Made by a program: the position numbers and the translations under genes. Shown piece by piece: positions 39,101 through 48,984 of a stretch of 64,000 bases of DNA. The notes beneath the pieces are model-generated. The model was not told where the DNA came from and ran no database searches. It was given only the letters and a program-made list of their open reading frames with translations. Numbering within the stretch: position 1 is the stretch's first letter; each line of letters starts with the position of its first letter. Origin of the DNA: Linanthus parryae (lineage: Eukaryota; Streptophyta; Magnoliopsida; Ericales; Polemoniaceae); contig JALGPY010000014.1 in assembly GCA_023055425.1 (NCBI GenBank), positions 188,501 through 252,500 of the forward strand. Direction: 5' to 3'.

Positions 39101-39180
39101 ACCCTTTTGAGAGAGCAAATAACTCGAAACAAGATTTCGAAGCGTTTGAGCACCTTTTTTAATTTATTAATGTTACAAAC
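36110..39180. repeat. Five-monomer higher-order duplication in the satellite
   Basis: The block about 36110-37430 matches about 37850-39180 more closely than neighbouring monomers do, at an offset of about 1.74 kb (five monomers). Shared private variants include TTTTAAGAAATG, CTATAGNATCAAG with GACCATCAAAC, GCCAGCC followed by AAAAAAACCCC, and CTCACAATCAATC. The array terminates within the second copy. Confidence 0.7.
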
Positions 39181-39200
39181 GGACCTTTTTAATAGAATTA

Positions 39201-39334
39201 GTCCCATCGTGAACGGACCAACATGAAAATCAAGAAAAATAAATAATTTGTTCGTGAGTGCAATTTGGTTTCGTGCCATAAGGCTTGTGTTTCGCTTTCT
39301 CACAATTACATCGATTTGGTTTCGGACTACATTT
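39201..39334. repeat. Direct repeat, copy 1 (134 bp)
   Basis: It starts GTCCCATCGTGAACGGACCA and ends at GACTACATTT. The same length recurs at 39925-40058, with about 20 differences. It begins 20 bp after the satellite ends. Both copies are open on the minus strand, but amino-acid changes are as frequent as silent ones, so I see no sign of a conserved protein. Confidence 0.85.
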
Positions 39335-39924
39335 CCCTTCCATCACCATCGCATAAGTATGCGCTTTCATTAGAAATGGCAACTGGTATACTTTCAGTAT
39401 TGCGCTCACATTCTAGAAGGTTGTAGTTTCAATAACGTCTCATTTCGATAGCACTGACATGCTATGGACATTTTTCCTTCATTAGCCTCACACTAAAGGC
39501 CATTTTTCAATCTTTCCCGATATAAGAGGATTTCAGGGGTACAAACCACTTGACAGCTTGGTTATTTTCTTTTTGTAGATATTTTTATGAATGTATTACG
39601 AAAATTACGACCCGATCAATCATAATCTGTTTGCTATCACGCATAATCTCTCCTAGTGACACGCATACAAAAATTACAATAAATTGATGTCTGCAAGCCT
39701 CAATCCTCTTAATGAAAATGGGGCACCAGGAAATTCCCAATCTATGGAATTGTTACTAGGGTTTTCAAATCTAATTTATGAAAATTCCTTAAAATCAATA
39801 AAAATATGATAGAAAAACTAAGATTCTACTCCCCAAACGTTGTCGGAAAGCCCAAAATCGGCGGTGCTCCCCGCCGAAGGCTGGGAGACTTGTTTGTCGT
39901 GCGATTCTGCTAAGAATAGGCTTG
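39335..39924. other. Non-coding spacer between direct repeats
   Basis: 590 bases of AT-rich sequence with no credible gene, RNA or transposon terminus that I can recognise. Confidence 0.5.
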
Positions 39925-40058
39925 GTCCCATCGTGAACGGACCAACTTGAAAATCAAGAAAAATAAATAATTTGGTCTTGAGCGAAATTCGTTTCTCCGC
40001 CATAAGTCTTACGTTTCGCTTTCTCACAATGACATCGATTTGGTTTTGGACCACATTT
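39925..40058. repeat. Direct repeat, copy 2 (134 bp)
   Basis: Partner of 39201-39334, 724 bases downstream, same orientation. Confidence 0.85.
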
Positions 40059-41524
40059 GATTTTCGCTTATGTAATTTCTGCTTGATTTCAAAGGCTTGA
40101 AATATCTAATCTATTTCAAGTCTTTGAAACAGCTTTCAAAGCTTTGAAACAGACAGTGCAACTCAAGCATGAACTTAGGGGGAGTTTCTGATTCTATTAC
40201 AACTCCTAAAGTCCTATACTTGATTATATGTTATTTGATGATGAAAGACAAATTATTTTGACACTCTTAATTGTGACTAATCCATCTGTTTGAATAAGCT
40301 TTTGCAGAGAATTTGTATTTCCTATTTTGCAGGATCTATTTCCTAAACTATGTTTTGCAGGAAGGGAAACTGCTTGATGATTTGATTATGTGCTTGACTA
40401 ATCTTGATTGAAAGCCTCCCAACATCTTCACAAACAAGATCAAGTCAGTATCTTTGAAGATACTGAGCAACTAGCCGTTGGGAGAAGCTGTTAAAGAAGT
40501 CAATAGCTGCAGCTACAATTTAGGGAAGTTTGTTATGAAGAGATCTTGAAGATCTACAATTCAAACTGCTCCATAAAAGAGTGAAGAGCTGAAGAAGTTC
40601 AAAGACAATTAACAGAGAGACACTCAAACACATTCAGGGATTGACAAGCAACAAAGAAGTAGATCCATTCCTCTCAATCCAAGCATCTGAAGAGCACTGC
40701 ACATTCACTTCCAGACTTAGTTCTAGTGTTCTTCTATTCTAAGCCTTATTTGTATATCATTCTGATAATACTTCTAGTTCTTATTCTCGTGGATTGTTCA
40801 AAGAGAACAATAGAGAATTCTTATTGAATCAGTTAGCTAGAGCATGTACTAGATACATTAGTAAGAACCACAAGCTGTTACAGAGCAGGAGAAGTTTTTG
40901 TGCTTGAGATCTAGAGCTTAGATTTTGATTAATAAGAATTGTAATATCTCGATTTTCTCAAAATACTTTTGTTTTATTTTAACAGATTATATTTTAATTA
41001 TTATTAGTCTTTTATATGAAGAAGTTTATTTGGTTACCAAATAAAAGACTATTGTTGTTGTAGTAGTATGTACTAGCGTATGTTAGTAGATTGCAAAATC
41101 AGACTAAGCTTTGTCTTCTATAGGTTGATGGGTGGTCCACACAATTGCTTGAAATCATTAAAACTTTGCATTGCGTTTTATTAGAAGACTAGTAAATTTT
41201 ATTAAAGACTAAAATATTGTAAATACTTCTTGAAAAATATCATAATTTCATTGTTATAATTATTTTAGTAATGGTAAAGACTACTAAAAGCCATTATTGA
41301 TTTGGAAAGTAAAAGAAGATCATTTGTTTTACTGTACGATTTTTCCATAGTAAACTGTATACAAGGAAATATTTTGGAATACTTGGTGTTTGCATATGTT
41401 CCATGATAATTTATCAAAAAAATGTGGTTACTACCTTATAATTGCCAAAGGAATATGAGATTACATGTCAATTTATCATTGGTTAATTTTGTGCAATTAG
41501 ACACGTGAAATGACAATTGTCATA
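40059..41524. other. Non-coding region, possibly an old LTR fragment
   Basis: No open frame of note. TTAGGGGGAGTTTCTG near 40167 resembles a purine-rich tract, and what follows (about 40180-40990) has the look of a copia (Sirevirus-like) LTR, but I could not define both ends or a target duplication. Nothing else recognised. Confidence 0.25.
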
Positions 41525-41913
41525 TCTATATTATAAAATAGCATGGTTTAACTAACTTTTTATTTTCAGCCGTTAGATTAGATCAACTCCATCCCCACCA
41601 TTAGATATCACCTACTTATTACATCCCTAACTACCCACTCTCCTTGGACATCCCTAACTACCCACTCTCCTTGGACATCCCTAACTAATATGAGAGAGGT
41701 TTTTCTCACCAAAATTACATCCCTAATTAATAGGAGAGAGGTTGTGAGTGATTCTCAAGTCCATTATAATGATCATCCCATATTTTTTACTTTTTTTTCA
41801 CCATTTTTGTAAATGTAATTTTTGAATAACACCTCTAAATTCATTTAACAAAACTTCTAAAAAAAAACTATCTAATTTAGGGATAGTGCCCTCGGGCACC
41901 GGCAATACTCTAG
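41525..41913 (+). mobile_element. Short non-autonomous Helitron (389 bp)
   Basis: The 5' end TCTATATTATAAAA follows a host A (41524). The 3' end has the perfect hairpin GTGCCC-TC-GGGCAC (41886-41899), then ten bases and CTAG (41910-41913) followed by a host T. TC...hairpin...CTRR inserted between A and T without target duplication is the Helitron signature, and the CCGTTAGAT stretch downstream of the 5' end is common in plant copies. It has no Rep/helicase, so it depends on autonomous relatives. Confidence 0.85.
41621..41690. repeat. 27-bp tandem repeat inside the Helitron (about 2.6 copies)
   Basis: Units begin ACATCCCTAACTACCC at 41621 and 41648, with a partial unit at 41675. A degenerate fourth start (ACATCCCTAATTAATA) is near 41716. 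Confidence 0.85.
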
Positions 41914-43366
41914 TTTATAATAATTCTTTAAATGGCGACGTGGGTTTCACCTCAGGATTTTCCTGCTTTTATATATTATATAAGATATAGATATAGGTAT
42001 AGATTAGAATAAAAAACTATTCAGAAATGTACTAATGATCATTTTTGTTGTCGTCCAACGATCTGTCATGTCATATGCTGTGAAAATCACTATGAATATC
42101 CAGTTCTAGATTTCTTTTTCATGTCACTATGCATACTTCCAGATTTCCGAAACTACACATTTCAACCCCTAGTTCTAAAACTACCTGATGGCATCCCCTA
42201 TTTGCAAAAAAAATCGTCAATATCGAATTAGGAATGAATTTCAATCATCAAGTTCGAACCTGACGAAGGTACATTATAAAGTGCACATCGTCTATGATAC
42301 AATCGGATCACATTGTTTGAGATAATGCCCTTCGAGTACGTTAATTTTACAATAAGATTTTGTTCCCGATTTTACACAGACGTATTTTTTACAAATAGAT
42401 AATGCAATCTGCTAGTTCTAGAACTGGAAGTTGAAATGAGATAGTTTCTCTAAACTGGATGTATGCATTAAGTAATCAATTCTAAGTTTTATTGGTTCTA
42501 ATATTAGGTGTTCTTAAATGTGTTTCTTAGAGAGTGAAATTGGGGGGTCTTCGGAGTGGGGATTGGAAGCTTTCATTCTCTCTCTTGGGGGGTTTCCAAT
42601 GATCTAACCCACACCTAGTCACCACTAGCACCAGGCGCGGTCACAATCCATCTCTATCTCAGGTTTGGATTCCTCTTTCCTAAAGACTGAAATTATGTGT
42701 TTAGTAAGGAATATACATTTTAGTTATGAAACACTAGACTCATTTTCTTCAACAGTGTTACTAACCCTATCTCACAAAATCACCAACCTTGTGAATAATG
42801 AAGAATGAGTCGAGGAAAATTTTCTTGTGCTTTGATTTTTGGTTAAAATTGTTGATGATCAAGTGGCCTGTTGAAATTTTGTGTGAATTTAAATTTTTGA
42901 TTCATGGACTGGAAGTAGTAAATGACCAGTCGTTATAAATGTTAAAGGGGTTGGCTCCCCTGGAAATTCTCACTGTACTTTCCGCCTCCGTAGAAGTAGA
43001 AAGAGAGACGGGGGATGGAGATGCAAATTAAAGGTAGAAAATGGAAAAAGATGAGCCACTAACACGGTCTAAAAATAGCCTAAGTTTCCTCATCTGCGGT
43101 TGTCCAAGTGTTGTCAGTAACAAACTTGTAAATACAAACCGTACAATTTTTCTAGGCCAGGGGCTTGCTTCGACTCGTTCATCATATTAAATCATTATTT
43201 CCACGGGCCCTTACCATTTTTCTTTAAATAAAAAAATAAGGAATACAAAAGTAATACGGAGGATAAACTAACCAGTTTCTTGCCTTGGATTGGAACCTAA
43301 GGCAGAGAGAGACCTCTGCCTTGAGGTACATCGATCATCAAGCAAAGAAGAGAATAAAAGAAAGGC
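41914..43366. other. Upstream region of the pectinesterase gene
   Basis: 1.45 kb with no coding potential that I recognise. The AT-rich CTTTAAATAAAAAAATAAGG at about 43223-43242 could hold the TATA element of the downstream gene, about 130 bases before its ATG, but I cannot fix the transcription start. Confidence 0.4.
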
Positions 43367-45799
43367 ATGGCTTTTCAGGATTTTGATCATATATCAGAAC
43401 GGAGAAGAAATGAAAGAAAACAAAAGCTGCGAAAGAGGATTATTATAGCCGTTGTCTCAGTAATTTGCATCGCCCTAATTGTGGCTGCTGCAGTCTGTGC
43501 TTTTGCCTACAAAACTCGCCAGGACAACGAACAACCCAAAAACAACAAAAGCAGTCAGAAAGGCTCAAAATCATCATCACCGCCGCCGCCGCCAACGCCC
43601 ACAAAGGATGTCAAACAATTGGAGAAGGCGATAAAAATGATATGTGAACCAACGGATTACAAGAAAGCATGTGAGACTAGTCTCTCCAAGGAATTGGCCT
43701 CCAACAACTCCTCCTCCAACTTCTCCTCTTCCGCCCTGCAGCCTAAAGATGTCATCAAGGCAGCAATATCAGTGAGTTCTGCAGAGCTAATCAAGGCCAT
43801 CAATCAAACCTCCAAGTTGAAATTTGAAACCCCTGAAGCAAAAGGCGCATACGAAGATTGCACGATACTCTTGGGAGACGCCTTGGAAGAATTAAACAGT
43901 TCCATTGCAGGGCTGGATTATGATGGACCAAACAATAATAATCTAACCAAGTTGTCATCAACCACCCCTGACTTGAATAATTGGTTAAGCGCTGTGATGT
44001 CTTACCAACAGACATGCATCGATGGGTTCCCCGAAGGAGAACTGAGATCTTCATTGAAAAAAGCCTTGAATAGTACCCAGGAATTTACTAGCAATGCCCT
44101 TGCCATCATTTCCCAAGCCTCTTCCATCCTTTCCACTTTCAAAAATATTGCTCCTCATCCAACAGCAGCCACCAACAACAGCAGGCATCTTTTATACGTC
44201 TCCTCCTCATCATCAGAAGATCATGACGGAGGGCTCCCAACTTGGATGACACAAGAGGATCGTAGAATGCTTAAAGCACAACCTATTAAGCTCACTCCTA
44301 ATGCAGTTGTTGCAAAAGATGGTAGTGGAAACTTTACGACTATTTCTGATGCGTTAGCAGCAATCCCTGAGAAACGCGAAGGACGGTACGTTGGTTGTTT
44401 GTTTGTTTGTATATGGCTACTTAAATCATACCACTATGTCTCTCCTCTTTAACCCCATTTTGACTTTTGTCACTATTCACTGGGTCACTTTGACCCGGTG
44501 ATTTGACTATCAAAATGATGCAATTTTTTGATAATTTTTTCTTGGTATTGTAGAATAAGAATTGTTCTATAACACAGTGAAAAAATTATCTTTCATGGTA
44601 TTGTAGAATAAAAATTGCTCTATAATACAGTGAAAAAATTATTAAAAAATCGCATCGTTTTGCTTTCCAAATCACTCTGTCAAAGTGACTCAGATCGAGT
44701 CAAAATGTCAAAATGGGACTAAAGAGAAGAGACAGAGTGGTACTAGTATTAATACTACTACAACTACGTACTAACTAGCTAGCTCATAACAGTATTAATA
44801 ATTAATGCTGATATCATTCACCAATGACAGGTACATTATATATGTTAAGGAAGGAATTTATGAAGAGTACGTTACAGTGACCAAGAAGATGGTAAACATC
44901 ACTATGTATGGTGATGGATCACAAAAGACTATCGTTACCGGGAATAAAAATTTTGCTGATGGAGTTCGAACATTTCAAACAGCCACTTTTGGTAGGTTAA
45001 CTAAAAGACTGGCTAACTTGGCATTCATGCATGCATGCATGCATTTGTAATTAATTAATTCTGCTTGGTTAGTTCTAAATATATACCTATGATTGTATGA
45101 GTTTCAGCGGCTCTAGGAGAAGGTTTCATGGCACAGTCCATGGGATTCAGAAATACTGCAGGACCAGAAAAGCATCAGGCCGTGGCGCTCAGAGTCCAGT
45201 CAGATCGTTCAATTTTCCTCAACTGTCGCATGGAGGCATACCAAGACACATTATATGCTCAAACCCATAGACAGTTTTATCGCAGTTGTCTAATCACCGG
45301 AACAGTTGATTTCATATTTGGTGACGCGGCTGTAGTCCTTCAGAACTGTGTGATTTACGCTAGGAAGCCAATGGACAACCAACAGAACATTATAACTGCC
45401 CAGGGAAGGATTGACAGGCACCAAACCACAGGAATAGTGTTACAAAAATGTCGCATTTTGGCAGATGCTCAGCTCGAACCACAAAAGGCTAATATCAAGA
45501 CTTATCTCGGAAGGCCATGGAAAGAATACTCAAGAACTATAGTGATGGAGTCTGAAATCGGCGACCTCATCCATCCTGACGGATGGCTCCCATGGGATGG
45601 AGAGTTTGCCCTCAAAACACTATTCTATGCCGAGTACAAAAATGCAGGTCCAGGTTCTGACGTTACTGCCAGAGTGAAATGGCCCGGCTACAAAGTCATT
45701 AACCAGGATGAGGCCGTCAAATTTACTATAGCTCCATTCTTACAGGGTGATTCTTGGTTGAATGTCCCTGATCTACCTGTTCATTTTGGACTATATTAA
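43367..45799 (+). CDS. Pectinesterase/pectinesterase inhibitor (type I PME), three exons
   Basis: The enzyme removes methyl esters from cell-wall homogalacturonan, stiffening or loosening the wall. Exons: 43367-44385, 44831-44991, 45108-45799; both introns are GT-AG and phases rejoin exactly to give 623 residues. N-terminal membrane anchor at about 25-48; Pro/Ser linker 66-80; PMEI pro-domain about 83-255 with cysteines C93, C102, C165 and C217; processing-type motifs RHLL (273) and RRML (299); catalytic PME domain from about 310. All signature motifs are present: GIYEEYV, QAVAL (Q418), QDTL (Q439, D440), DFIFG (D461), LGRPW (R529, W531). It is a single uninterrupted frame with no lesion, unlike its transposon neighbours, so it is probably functional. 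The first ATG follows a purine-rich leader. Exact family member not assigned. Pro-domain activity and secretion are inferred from the family. Confidence 0.95.
44429..44742. mobile_element. Fold-back MITE in intron 1 of the pectinesterase gene
   Basis: About 314 bp, almost entirely an inverted repeat. The left arm TACCACTATGTCTCTCC is mirrored by the right arm ending GAGACAGAGTGGTA, and the similarity continues inward for about 130 bases through CCCATTTTGAC and TGGTATTGTAGAATAA. The outermost TA may be a TA target duplication (Tc1/mariner type), but a longer duplication is not evident. The centre includes a 53-bp near-duplicate. It occupies about 70% of intron 1 without touching the splice sites. 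Confidence 0.75.
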
Positions 45800-46140
45800 A
45801 AAAAAACAAGAAATCGTCATCATTATGACCAGTCGTTTTTTCTTTGTTACTACGTTCCAATTAAAGAAGCTATGTACGTTATTTTCCATTTCCTTAACAA
45901 GGAGTCAAGGATTGTGAGTTATGCTATAAAGTTTTGACACACATGATCATACTGCTGGATCACATATTTAAAGTTATAGGCAAAAACGCAACTTCTAGCT
46001 AGTGTTTGGACATTTGTTGCATTTTGGTTTGGTGCTCATATTTTCAAAACTTACTAATGAAGTAACTTCTTTTCATTTTTGTTTGAATTAAGTGCGTGCA
46101 TGCCGTTTGCCTCCAGCCGAGTAACTCACTACAACTATTG
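45800..46140. other. Pectinesterase 3' flank
   Basis: AT-rich, no gene. It probably includes the 3' UTR; no unambiguous poly(A) signal can be chosen. Confidence 0.4.
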
Positions 46141-46187
46141 AATATGAATATGAATATGAATATGAATATGAATATGAATATGAATAC
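46141..46187. repeat. Hexanucleotide microsatellite (AATATG)n
   Basis: Nearly eight perfect units of AATATG. Confidence 0.97.
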
Positions 46188-46533
46188 CATTCTGCTTCTG
46201 AAGTTATGTCCCTTCCTCTCTCATCATTATTTCCTTCAATTTTTAAAAAGAAGACAGATTGCTAATTATTGAATCCAACATAGGCGGTAACATAAAAGTA
46301 ATTACACGATATTGGCGACATAAACTGAACTATCAACGACTTGGACTATTTAAAAATAGTTCTGACGAATCTCAACTTCCCGAACAATGAAACGAGCAAA
46401 AACCGAATAAATAAGGTAAGATTTAATGTGGTTCTATTATGAATTAACGGTGATCAAAACCCTAGCTTGAATTGGCGAAGCAACGAGCAAAGGAAGCAAG
46501 GGAATCGAAGTTGCTGAAATTGGGTTCTGTAAC

Positions 46534-46614
46534 TAGGTCATGCGGCCTACTGAGTAGGTCATGCGACCTACTAGCTAGGTCGTGCGACCTAGTCTGAGTA
46601 GGTCGTGCAACCTA
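46534..46614. repeat. Four clustered 16-bp palindromes (TAGGTCGTGCGACCTA type)
   Basis: Copies at 46534-46549, 46555-46570, 46576-46591 and 46599-46614, spaced 21, 21 and 23 bases. The best copy has perfect 7-bp arms around TG; others have one or two changes (ATGCG, GCAACC). They lie about 90-170 bases upstream of a TATATAT box (46704-46710). Two more copies are at 47099-47113 and 47121-47136. Confidence 0.9.
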
Positions 46615-46699
46615 GTTCGGCTGGGTAGTTTTTTGGAATTGTTTTCTTGTTCGTTTTGGTAATTTTTGGACGATGCTTTGGGTACAAGTCAGTAGTATA

Positions 46700-46901
46700 T
46701 GCCTATATATGGGTGTAGGACTCTTCTTTAACTTGTGTTGTGTGTCTTGGATTGTAATTGGCTCTCTCATCAATAAATTGGTTCCGTTTGGTTTGTGGAT
46801 GTAGCTAGCCTAAAAACTAGTGAACCACGTTATATCGTTGTGTTGTTCTTCATCCTCTTCTTCGTTAATCGTCTCTTCTTGATTCCTAACAAGTGGTATC
46901 A
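46700..46901 (+). mobile_element. Copia-like LTR end with primer-binding site (fragment)
   Basis: CCTATATATGGG (TATA-like, from 46703) is followed by a CT-rich stretch, an LTR-like end TTCCTAACA (46883-46891), and after two bases TGGTATCA (46894-46901), the start of a tRNA-iMet primer site. The match then breaks (TCGC instead of GAGC). The left end of the LTR is not defined; it probably includes the palindrome cluster. No coding domain follows. Confidence 0.5.
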
Positions 46902-47098
46902 TCGCTTCCACATCGTTTTCTAACAGGTTCACTAACGGAATCATTAACTACATTCATGGACGAAGAAATCCCCTAATTTCTGGAGAAAACGTTTACAATG
47001 GACATATGCTACGTTGGAAGACAAAGCACCCTTAAATATACCAAGAGAATACAAGTTTGAGTTGTTTTTATAACGAATATGCAGCCCAGCCCCCATAT

Positions 47099-47136
47099 TA
47101 GGTCGTGCGACCTGTACCAGTAGGTCGTGCGACCTA
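47099..47136. repeat. Two further 16-bp palindromes
   Basis: TAGGTCGTGCGACCT at 47099-47113 and TAGGTCGTGCGACCTA at 47121-47136, 22 bases apart: the same motif and spacing as 46534-46614. Confidence 0.88.
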
Positions 47137-47571
47137 GTCTGCTTCTGAACTCCTTCAGTTGCATCATGACATGCTCCGAATAGCTTGTTCTTGATCCAAA
47201 ACCTACATAAGCTTGTCTCAACACCTATTCAAGGCATAATCCAACAGAAACTACTAGCCAGTGATGAGACTGACCATGGATGTCGCCCTAAAATTTCTAG
47301 GGCCTACTGCCATAGTAGATTTGGGGAGGCCCTCTGGTCTCTACTGGTATTCAAAATTAATTTGTCAAAAGGTTTACATGTCACTAATTTATTGCATCAT
47401 TAGCTAAAATTTTATCAAACGTAAAATGGTGACTGCATCCTGGGTCTCAAATAGACACAAGCTAGGCCATGGTTACTTTGCTAACTTTCAAAACATTTCT
47501 CCTACAAAAAGTGTTCAGAGCTAGTTATGCATGCAAATCTATGTTTATTCTAACAAATTCTAGGGTGTTCT
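47137..47571. other. Non-coding spacer left of Copia-2
   Basis: 435 bases without a recognisable gene or terminus. The last five bases, GTTCT, are the Copia-2 target duplication. Confidence 0.5.
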
Positions 47572-48966
47572 TGTTGGAATAGATGCCCTAGAGGCAATCT
47601 AGTTTAGTATGAATTTATTTGTGGCTAGAAATTCATTTATTATTTATTAGATATTTAATATAATGAAGTCCTTAGATTTACAATTGTGTTGTTTATCTTA
47701 AATATCCCTAGTCCAGTATAATGATTAATGGGACAATCATCTATAGACTAGTATGGGGTTGGATTGATATGGAGATATCACGATCCAACACATAGGTGTG
47801 CATTAGGGGTAATGTTGCACTGGATTGACCAATCTCCGAGAAGGCTACATACACGTTATGTTGAGTCACAAGCGCTTCTCGCGGTACAACGGTATTGTCA
47901 TCCTTAGACTTGAAGTCACTAGATATTCTAGTTGTGGATTATTGTGATATTGGTAGCATTAAACGCTACACCGTAACTGGGTAGTTATAAAGGCGTGTAC
48001 TGGATACAATAAGAAGCAAGCTTAGAGATCGTAGTGGACGTAGATAGAATTTTTCCCTCCCACATAACGGGAGTAAATATCCTAGGCCACTCGAGGGGTA
48101 GTGCTTATAGAATGTCTGGCCAGACTCAAATAAATCAATATGGGATATTGATGTTATTTGCACGAATAAGGCTATTCCCATGGATCGAGAAACTATGAAT
48201 TGGATATACGAGTGTGACTTGTATGTCTCGTGTTGAATCCGGATATAGAGACAAAGGGATGAGACAATTACTTGTACAAAGGTTGTCCAGATGACTATTC
48301 TATTAGTTGGCTAGAATGGATGTTTTGCTAGAAACTGCTCCATATTAGCAAATAGTTGCTACCAACTAGATAGAGTTTAACCAGATTTGGTAATTAATTA
48401 ATATGATTAATTAATTAGAATGATCACTTTGCAAAACCTTGCAAACTTAGTAGGGACTAATTTGCAAGGAAGGGACTAAATTGAATTCTAGTAGGACTAG
48501 AATAAGTCCTTTAGGTAGTTGACAAGGAGTTGTTGGACTATATAAAGGACCTTCCTTCCTTCCCACAACTTATGCTCATAATTGAACATAACAAGAGTGG
48601 GAGAGAACAAAAGGAGAGAGAGCAACAAGCTAGAGGAGCCGCCGCGCCCCTAGCTCGCCGCCCCATCCCCGTCGGCCCCAAAGGAGGCCGAAACCTCCTT
48701 TGGTTGTCTCGTTTTGCGTGATTCTTCTTCCTCTTCCTATTTCCAGGATAGCACCAAGGAGTGGGAGATCTAGGAATCAACTCTAGGCGTGGATCAACCA
48801 TAGAGAACGTGACATAATTCGTGTTTGAAGTCATCAAAGGAGAACCCTAAGGTGTGTTATTTATTTCTTCATTTACCATCGTTATGTCTCTTGACTTGTG
48901 ATCCTTGGAGGGTTTTGCATGGTTAATTATTGTTTCCGTTGCGCATCCATGATTCAAAACCCTACA
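47572..48966 (+). repeat. 5' LTR of Copia-2
   Basis: 1395 bp, TGTTGGAATAGATGCC...AAAACCCTACA. It is about 30 bases shorter than its partner because of a deletion near 48371 that removes the segment equivalent to about 55422-55450. Confidence 0.95.
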
Positions 48967-48967
48967 G

Positions 48968-48984
48968 TGGTATCAGAGCCACAG
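48968..48984 (+). other. Primer-binding site of Copia-2 (tRNA-iMet)
   Basis: TGGTATCAGAGCCACAG, one base after the LTR end CCCTACA. Confidence 0.95.

Larger units (their letters stand above)
24970..39180. repeat. Satellite array, right part (~348-bp monomer, ~40 copies)
   Basis: Continuation of the left array. The first about 80 bases complete the monomer split by L1; then at about 25051 the sequence jumps out of register into a second subfamily. Landmarks ATTAAA(C/T)CC at 25113, 25463, 25811, 26159 give 348-350 bp. Nearly all monomers here are type B, with CATACCCTAAACATCACC in place of the left array's CATACCCTGATCATCACC. Multi-monomer duplications are visible (see findings). Irregular, truncated monomers cluster at about 35775-36010 and 38215-38260. 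The array ends at 39180. No genes; short frames are repeat by-products. Confidence 0.97.

Noticed and set aside
26501..39303. Open frames of 60-143 codons in the satellite, with similar peptides recurring
   Set aside because: They recur because the monomer recurs, break at random in most monomers and match no protein family known to me.
46532..47136. CRISPR-like array of short palindromes
   Set aside because: Plant nuclear context, only 16-bp units with 5-7 base gaps, and no cas genes; better explained as regulatory iterons in an LTR-like sequence.
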